In this document: positions 25,426 through 28,078 of the stretch, one piece after another
Layout of the letters: each line of letters opens with the position of its first letter
How positions within the stretch are numbered: position 1 is the stretch's first letter
NCBI GenBank assembly: GCA_007123065.1
Contig: SKSI01000033.1
Location: forward strand, 1-28,078
Source of the DNA: Bacteroidales bacterium
GTDB lineage: Bacteria > Bacteroidota > Bacteroidia > Bacteroidales > UBA7960
Direction: 5' to 3'
DNA: 28,078 bases
The notes under the pieces: model-generated
Told to the model about the DNA's origin: nothing
Databases searched by the model: none
Seen by the model: the letters and a program-made list of their open reading frames with translations, nothing else
Program-made: the position numbers and the translations under genes

Positions 25426-26073
25426 TTGAAAAAACCAACATACATATTATTTCCTTTACTGGTGATGTATTTGTCAGTAAGTAGTTTTACAGATTATAAA
25501 CACAATAATAAACATATGACAACACAAGAATCAGTTTCAGTTACGAGCAAGGCTACATTTGGAGGGGGATGCTTCTGGTGCATGGAAGCTATATTCTCAG
25601 ATATTCATGGAGTAGAACGTGTTACTTCCGGTTTTGCCGGAGGGCACTTATCAAATCCCACTTATGAACAGGTAATAACAGGATCAACCGGACATGCAGA
25701 AGTGGTTCAGGTCGTTTTCAACCCCGAAGTGATCAGTTATTTGAAACTTCTTGAAGTCTTTTTCAGTGTGCATGACCCAACTACGTTAAACCGGCAGGGC
25801 AATGATATTGGAACCCAATACCGCTCCGCGATCTTTTTTCACAATGAAGAACAAAAAGATCTGGCGAACAAGGTGATAAACCGGCTTAGCCAGGATGGGA
25901 TTTACGATGATCCGATCGTTACCGAAGTCACGCAGCTGGAAACCTTTTTCCCGGCCAGCGATTACCATCAGAATTATTTTGAAAGAAACCCAAACCAGGG
26001 GTACTGTCAAATGGTAATCCGTCCGAAAGTTGAAAAATTCCGCAAGGCATTTGACAGCCTCCTCGCAGATTGA
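25426..26073 (+). CDS. msrA: Peptide methionine sulfoxide reductase MsrA, probably exported
   Basis: MsrA reduces the S epimer of methionine sulfoxide in damaged proteins. The catalytic motif GGCFWCME (Cys49 nucleophile, numbered from the TTG) is intact, followed by GVERVTSGFAGGHLSNPTYEQV, GHAEVVQVVFNP, HDPTTLNRQGNDIGTQYRS and a C-terminal YCQMVIRPKVEKFRK. The start is uncertain. The frame runs without stops to a TTG at 25426, giving 215 residues with a signal-peptide-like leader (KKPTYILFPLLVMYLSVSSF); the ATG at 25516 would give a 185-residue cytoplasmic enzyme of standard size. I favour the long form because such a hydrophobic leader is unlikely by chance. The stop codon forms part of a heptad array. 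Confidence 0.9.
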   Translation: MKKPTYILFPLLVMYLSVSSFTDYKHNNKHMTTQESVSVTSKATFGGGCFWCMEAIFSDIHGVERVTSGFAGGHLSNPTYEQVITGSTGHAEVVQVVFNPEVISYLKLLEVFFSVHDPTTLNRQGNDIGTQYRSAIFFHNEEQKDLANKVINRLSQDGIYDDPIVTEVTQLETFFPASDYHQNYFERNPNQGYCQMVIRPKVEKFRKAFDSLLAD

Positions 26074-26101
26074 CGATTATCGATTATATAATTAACAATT
26101 A
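26067..26101 (+). repeat. Heptad array between convergent msrA and the membrane-protein gene
   Basis: AGATTGA, CGATTAT, CGATTAT, ATAATTA, ACAATTA. The msrA TGA (26071-26073) ends the first unit, and the TAA of the opposing gene (26099-26101) falls in the last unit. The array fills the whole 25-base gap between the two stops. Confidence 0.7.
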
Positions 26102-26488
26102 ACTACGCGGATGCCTGGGGCGTACGGGCAATTCCAGGAACCAGCTGACTATTGAAAGAATCACGCTGAATAATAGGGCCCACCAGAAGGTGCGCACTTC
26201 AAAACCAGAGACAAAATAGGCTGCCAGCTGAATTATAAAAGCGTTGATTACCAAAAGGAACAAGCCGAAACTCATCACGGTAACCGGAATGGTTAGTACG
26301 ATCAGAACCGGTTTCAGAATCATGTTCAATACACCTAAAACAAAGGCAACCACCAGGGCAGTAATAAAGTTCTCAACCACTACCCCGGGAGACAATAAAT
26401 AAGCCGTGATCACGACAGCAAAGGTTGTTACCAAAGTTTTGATGAGAAAACTCATCACCTGAAAACGTCTGTTACCATAATTTTCCAT
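26099..26488 (-). CDS. Phage holin family / YvlD-like four-helix membrane protein
   Basis: The 129-residue protein has four hydrophobic segments: LVTTFAVVITAYLL, FITALVVAFVLGVLNMIL, LIVLTIPVTVMSFGLFLLVINAFIIQLAAYFV and WWALLFSVILSIVSWFLEL. The LGVLNMILKPVLIVLTIPVT segment is characteristic of the family annotated as mycobacterial-type 4-TM phage holin/YvlD. Despite the name these are chromosomal proteins with no phage nearby here. The function is unknown. An ATG at 26455 (MSFLIKTLV) would remove an 11-residue polar leader and is a reasonable alternative start. It lies 13 bases after the PLP-enzyme gene and is likely cotranscribed. Confidence 0.85.
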   Translation of the reverse strand: MENYGNRRFQVMSFLIKTLVTTFAVVITAYLLSPGVVVENFITALVVAFVLGVLNMILKPVLIVLTIPVTVMSFGLFLLVINAFIIQLAAYFVSGFEVRTFWWALLFSVILSIVSWFLELPVRPRHPRS

Positions 26489-26501
26489 AGTACATTATTT
26501 A

Positions 26502-27698
26502 TTACAGTTCATTCATACACTTCTCAATCAGGCTCCAGGTATGTTCAATATCATGATCCAGTCCGACAGAAAAACGAATGAGTCCTTCGCTCATACCCAT
26601 TTCACGCTGGATATCTTCCGGTACTTCGCTGGAGGTACTTTTTCCGGAGTTGCTGAAAAGCGTTTTAAAATATCCCAGGCTTACCGCCAGATAACCAACA
26701 CCTTCCATCTCCATTTTTTCCATCATGGCAGCAGCACGGTCAAAGTTTTCCATATCGATGGCCAGAACACCGCCATAGCCAAAATCGGGGTGCATCAGGC
26801 GCTTCATCAGTTCGTGATCGGGATGATCAGGCAGGCCGGGATAACAGACACCAACACCGGCTTCCTTAAATTTTTTGGCCAGAAACATTGCGTTGTAACT
26901 GTGCTGTTTCATCCTGATATGTAAAGTATGCAAGTTCTTCAAAATGCTTGAAGAGCGGAAAGGGTCAAGCACCGGACCAAGTAACATGGCAGTACCGGAA
27001 TTTACATCAATAAGTGATGCAATATCATCGTTCGAGCCACAAATTGCTCCTGCAACACAATCATTTTTACCATTTACGAACTTGGTCAGGCTATATAGTG
27101 TAACATGTGCACCCAGTTTGTTGGGCTGTAAAATCATTGGTGTAAAGGTGTTATCAACCATCAGCCTGCAATCGTGCTTATTTGCGATCTTCGCAAGTGA
27201 AGGAATGTCAGACACCTGCAACATGGGGTTGGTAACCGACTCGGTATAGATGATCTTTGTGTTAGGCCGGATCGCTTTTTCAACAGCTTCCAGGTCGCTG
27301 ATGTCAACAAAACTGACTTCGATGTTGAACTTTGGCAGGTAATTCTTCAGGAAGGCATATGTGCCGCCGTAAGTTGTGCGGCTGGTTACAATATGATCAC
27401 CGCTGTTTACAAGCTGCAGTATGGCACAGGTAATGGCGCCCATACCCGAAGCGGTAACCCAGGCAGCATCCGTCCCTTCCATCGCGGCAAGCGCATCAGC
27501 AAGATATTTGTTACTCGGATTCCAGTGACGGGAGTATAAGAAACATCCTTCCGCTTCTCCCTTAAACGTTTCAAGCATCGTTTTGGCTTGCATAAAAGTA
27601 AAAGTAGCAGAGTCTGTAACCGATGGATTGACATCCCCATATTCACCGAACTGTAATAAAGACTGTATGCGTGTAGCTGGATCAAATTTACTGGCCAT
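26502..27698 (-). CDS. Cys/Met metabolism PLP-dependent lyase family enzyme
   Basis: The 398-residue protein belongs to the cystathionine gamma-synthase / methionine gamma-lyase fold-type I family. Visible landmarks are YSRHWNP (55-61, contacts PLP phosphate from the partner subunit), SGMGAI (84-89), TTYGG (108-112), VDNTF (181-185, Asp182 to the pyridine nitrogen) and SLTKFVNGKND (203-213, Schiff-base Lys206). The position equivalent to the reactive Cys of methionine gamma-lyase (YGC) is Gly111 here, so a classical methionine gamma-lyase is doubtful. Cystathionine synthase/lyase or a homocysteine-forming role is possible. Final specificity cannot be read. It is transcribed with the downstream membrane protein gene, from a promoter in the 265-base divergent spacer. 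Confidence 0.85.
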   Translation of the reverse strand: MASKFDPATRIQSLLQFGEYGDVNPSVTDSATFTFMQAKTMLETFKGEAEGCFLYSRHWNPSNKYLADALAAMEGTDAAWVTASGMGAITCAILQLVNSGDHIVTSRTTYGGTYAFLKNYLPKFNIEVSFVDISDLEAVEKAIRPNTKIIYTESVTNPMLQVSDIPSLAKIANKHDCRLMVDNTFTPMILQPNKLGAHVTLYSLTKFVNGKNDCVAGAICGSNDDIASLIDVNSGTAMLLGPVLDPFRSSSILKNLHTLHIRMKQHSYNAMFLAKKFKEAGVGVCYPGLPDHPDHELMKRLMHPDFGYGGVLAIDMENFDRAAAMMEKMEMEGVGYLAVSLGYFKTLFSNSGKSTSSEVPEDIQREMGMSEGLIRFSVGLDHDIEHTWSLIEKCMNEL

Positions 27699-27804
27699 TT
27701 TTGTGTAATTTTAAAGATTGATCGATTGTTTTAAACAAACATTCTATTTGTTAAAGACAAAAAATGCCTTCTTTCTCTAAAAAGATGCCACTTTATTGAC
27801 GGTG

Positions 27805-27812
27805 CAAAGGTA
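27805..27812 (-). promoter_or_regulatory. Promoter element for the PLP-enzyme operon
   Basis: On the minus strand TACCTTTG followed by C is an exact TAnnTTTGC match. A second possible element, TAATTTTG, overlaps just upstream (27813-27820). The leader to the ATG at 27698 would be about 100 bases. Confidence 0.55.
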
Positions 27813-27937
27813 CAAAATTAATCATGTATGGCAGATCTCGGGCAGGATAATCAACAAGAAACCATACAAATTTGAACTTACTGGCATGGAACGTGGTTAA
27901 TTATTCAGACAGCAAGTTTTACGCAAAAATAAAATCC

Positions 27938-27946
27938 TAACTTTGC
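27938..27946 (+). promoter_or_regulatory. Promoter element for the partial membrane-protein gene
   Basis: TAACTTTGC matches TAnnTTTGC, with GTTTT about 17 bases upstream. It is 18 bases before the ATG at 27964, giving a very short leader. Confidence 0.55.
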
Positions 27947-27963
27947 AACAAAACGGACAAAGT

Positions 27964-28078
27964 ATGTCAACCCAACAAAGCCAGGCCATATCCGTTGAAA
28001 AGAAATTGCTCTTGTGGAGTGGTTTTTGGCCATTGGTGTTTGCATTGCTAATCCTGCTTGTAAAGGCGTTGGAAGAGA
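27964..28078 (+). CDS. Partial membrane protein, possibly rhomboid-family protease (5' end only)
   Basis: The open frame runs from an ATG to the window edge, 38 complete codons: a polar start (MSTQQSQAISVEKK) followed by a hydrophobic helix (LLLWSGFWPLVFALLILLVKALEE). The pattern of an FWPL-type turn, long helix and VK..E resembles the first helix of Bacteroidota rhomboid intramembrane serine proteases as I know them, but no catalytic residue is inside the window, so the assignment is tentative. The upstream promoter motif supports this start. Confidence 0.5.
   Translation, partial: MSTQQSQAISVEKKLLLWSGFWPLVFALLILLVKALEE

Noticed and set aside
26099..26488. Prophage holin
   Set aside because: The family name is historical; there is no lysin or other phage gene nearby, and it appears to be cotranscribed with a metabolic enzyme.

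Overview
This window looks like a chromosomal segment of a member of the Bacteroidota, most likely a free-living Bacteroidales/Marinilabiliales-type lineage. The evidence is: (i) the gene run nadK, DUF6089 outer-membrane protein, uppS, bamA, skp/ompH, which is a familiar Bacteroidota arrangement; (ii) repeated promoter motifs of the Bacteroidota form TAnnTTTG(C) rather than a sigma70 -10 box; (iii) few Shine-Dalgarno sequences; (iv) tRNA genes without an encoded CCA. The placement comes from reading family signatures and was not tested by a database search.

Layout. 1-782: a TPR protein (minus). 1063-5218: the two specific subunits of 2-oxoglutarate dehydrogenase, sucA and sucB (plus). 5493-6014: a gamma-carbonic-anhydrase-like hexapeptide protein (plus), convergent with a Skp/OmpH-like chaperone (minus, 6075-6587) across a shared hairpin terminator. 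6795-7024: tRNA-Gly(GCC) and tRNA-Leu(UAA). 7158-11715 (minus): a three-gene operon encoding a lysine/saccharopine-dehydrogenase-family enzyme, GatE and GatD. 11887-15898 (plus): mrdA (PBP2), rodA and nadK, with mrdA and rodA overlapping by four bases. 15984-20645 (plus): DUF6089 protein, uppS, bamA and a second skp/ompH. 20651-23281 (minus): mutS. 23529-23981 (plus): an exported DUF4168 protein. 24046-25236 (minus): a phosphofructokinase with pyrophosphate-type active-site residues. 25426-26073 (plus): msrA, probably exported. 26099-27698 (minus): a Cys/Met-metabolism PLP enzyme and a four-helix membrane protein. 27964-end: the start of a membrane protein, perhaps a rhomboid protease, cut by the window edge.

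Most of the content is core metabolism (TCA cycle, glycolysis), envelope construction (elongasome, undecaprenyl carrier, BAM machinery, periplasmic chaperones), DNA repair and oxidative-damage repair. The outstanding item is the gatE-gatD pair. These are full-length, motif-intact subunits of the glutamyl-tRNA(Gln) amidotransferase classically regarded as the archaeal signature form. They sit in a bacterial chromosome, in one operon with an amino-acid dehydrogenase.

A second, less obvious signal is a set of degenerate short tandem arrays, period 7 (NGATTNN or NGAAGNN type) and period 8. They lie against the 3' ends of many genes here. The GATTG-type arrays keep the same polarity relative to the gene they follow, and in two cases the stop codon is part of the first repeat unit.
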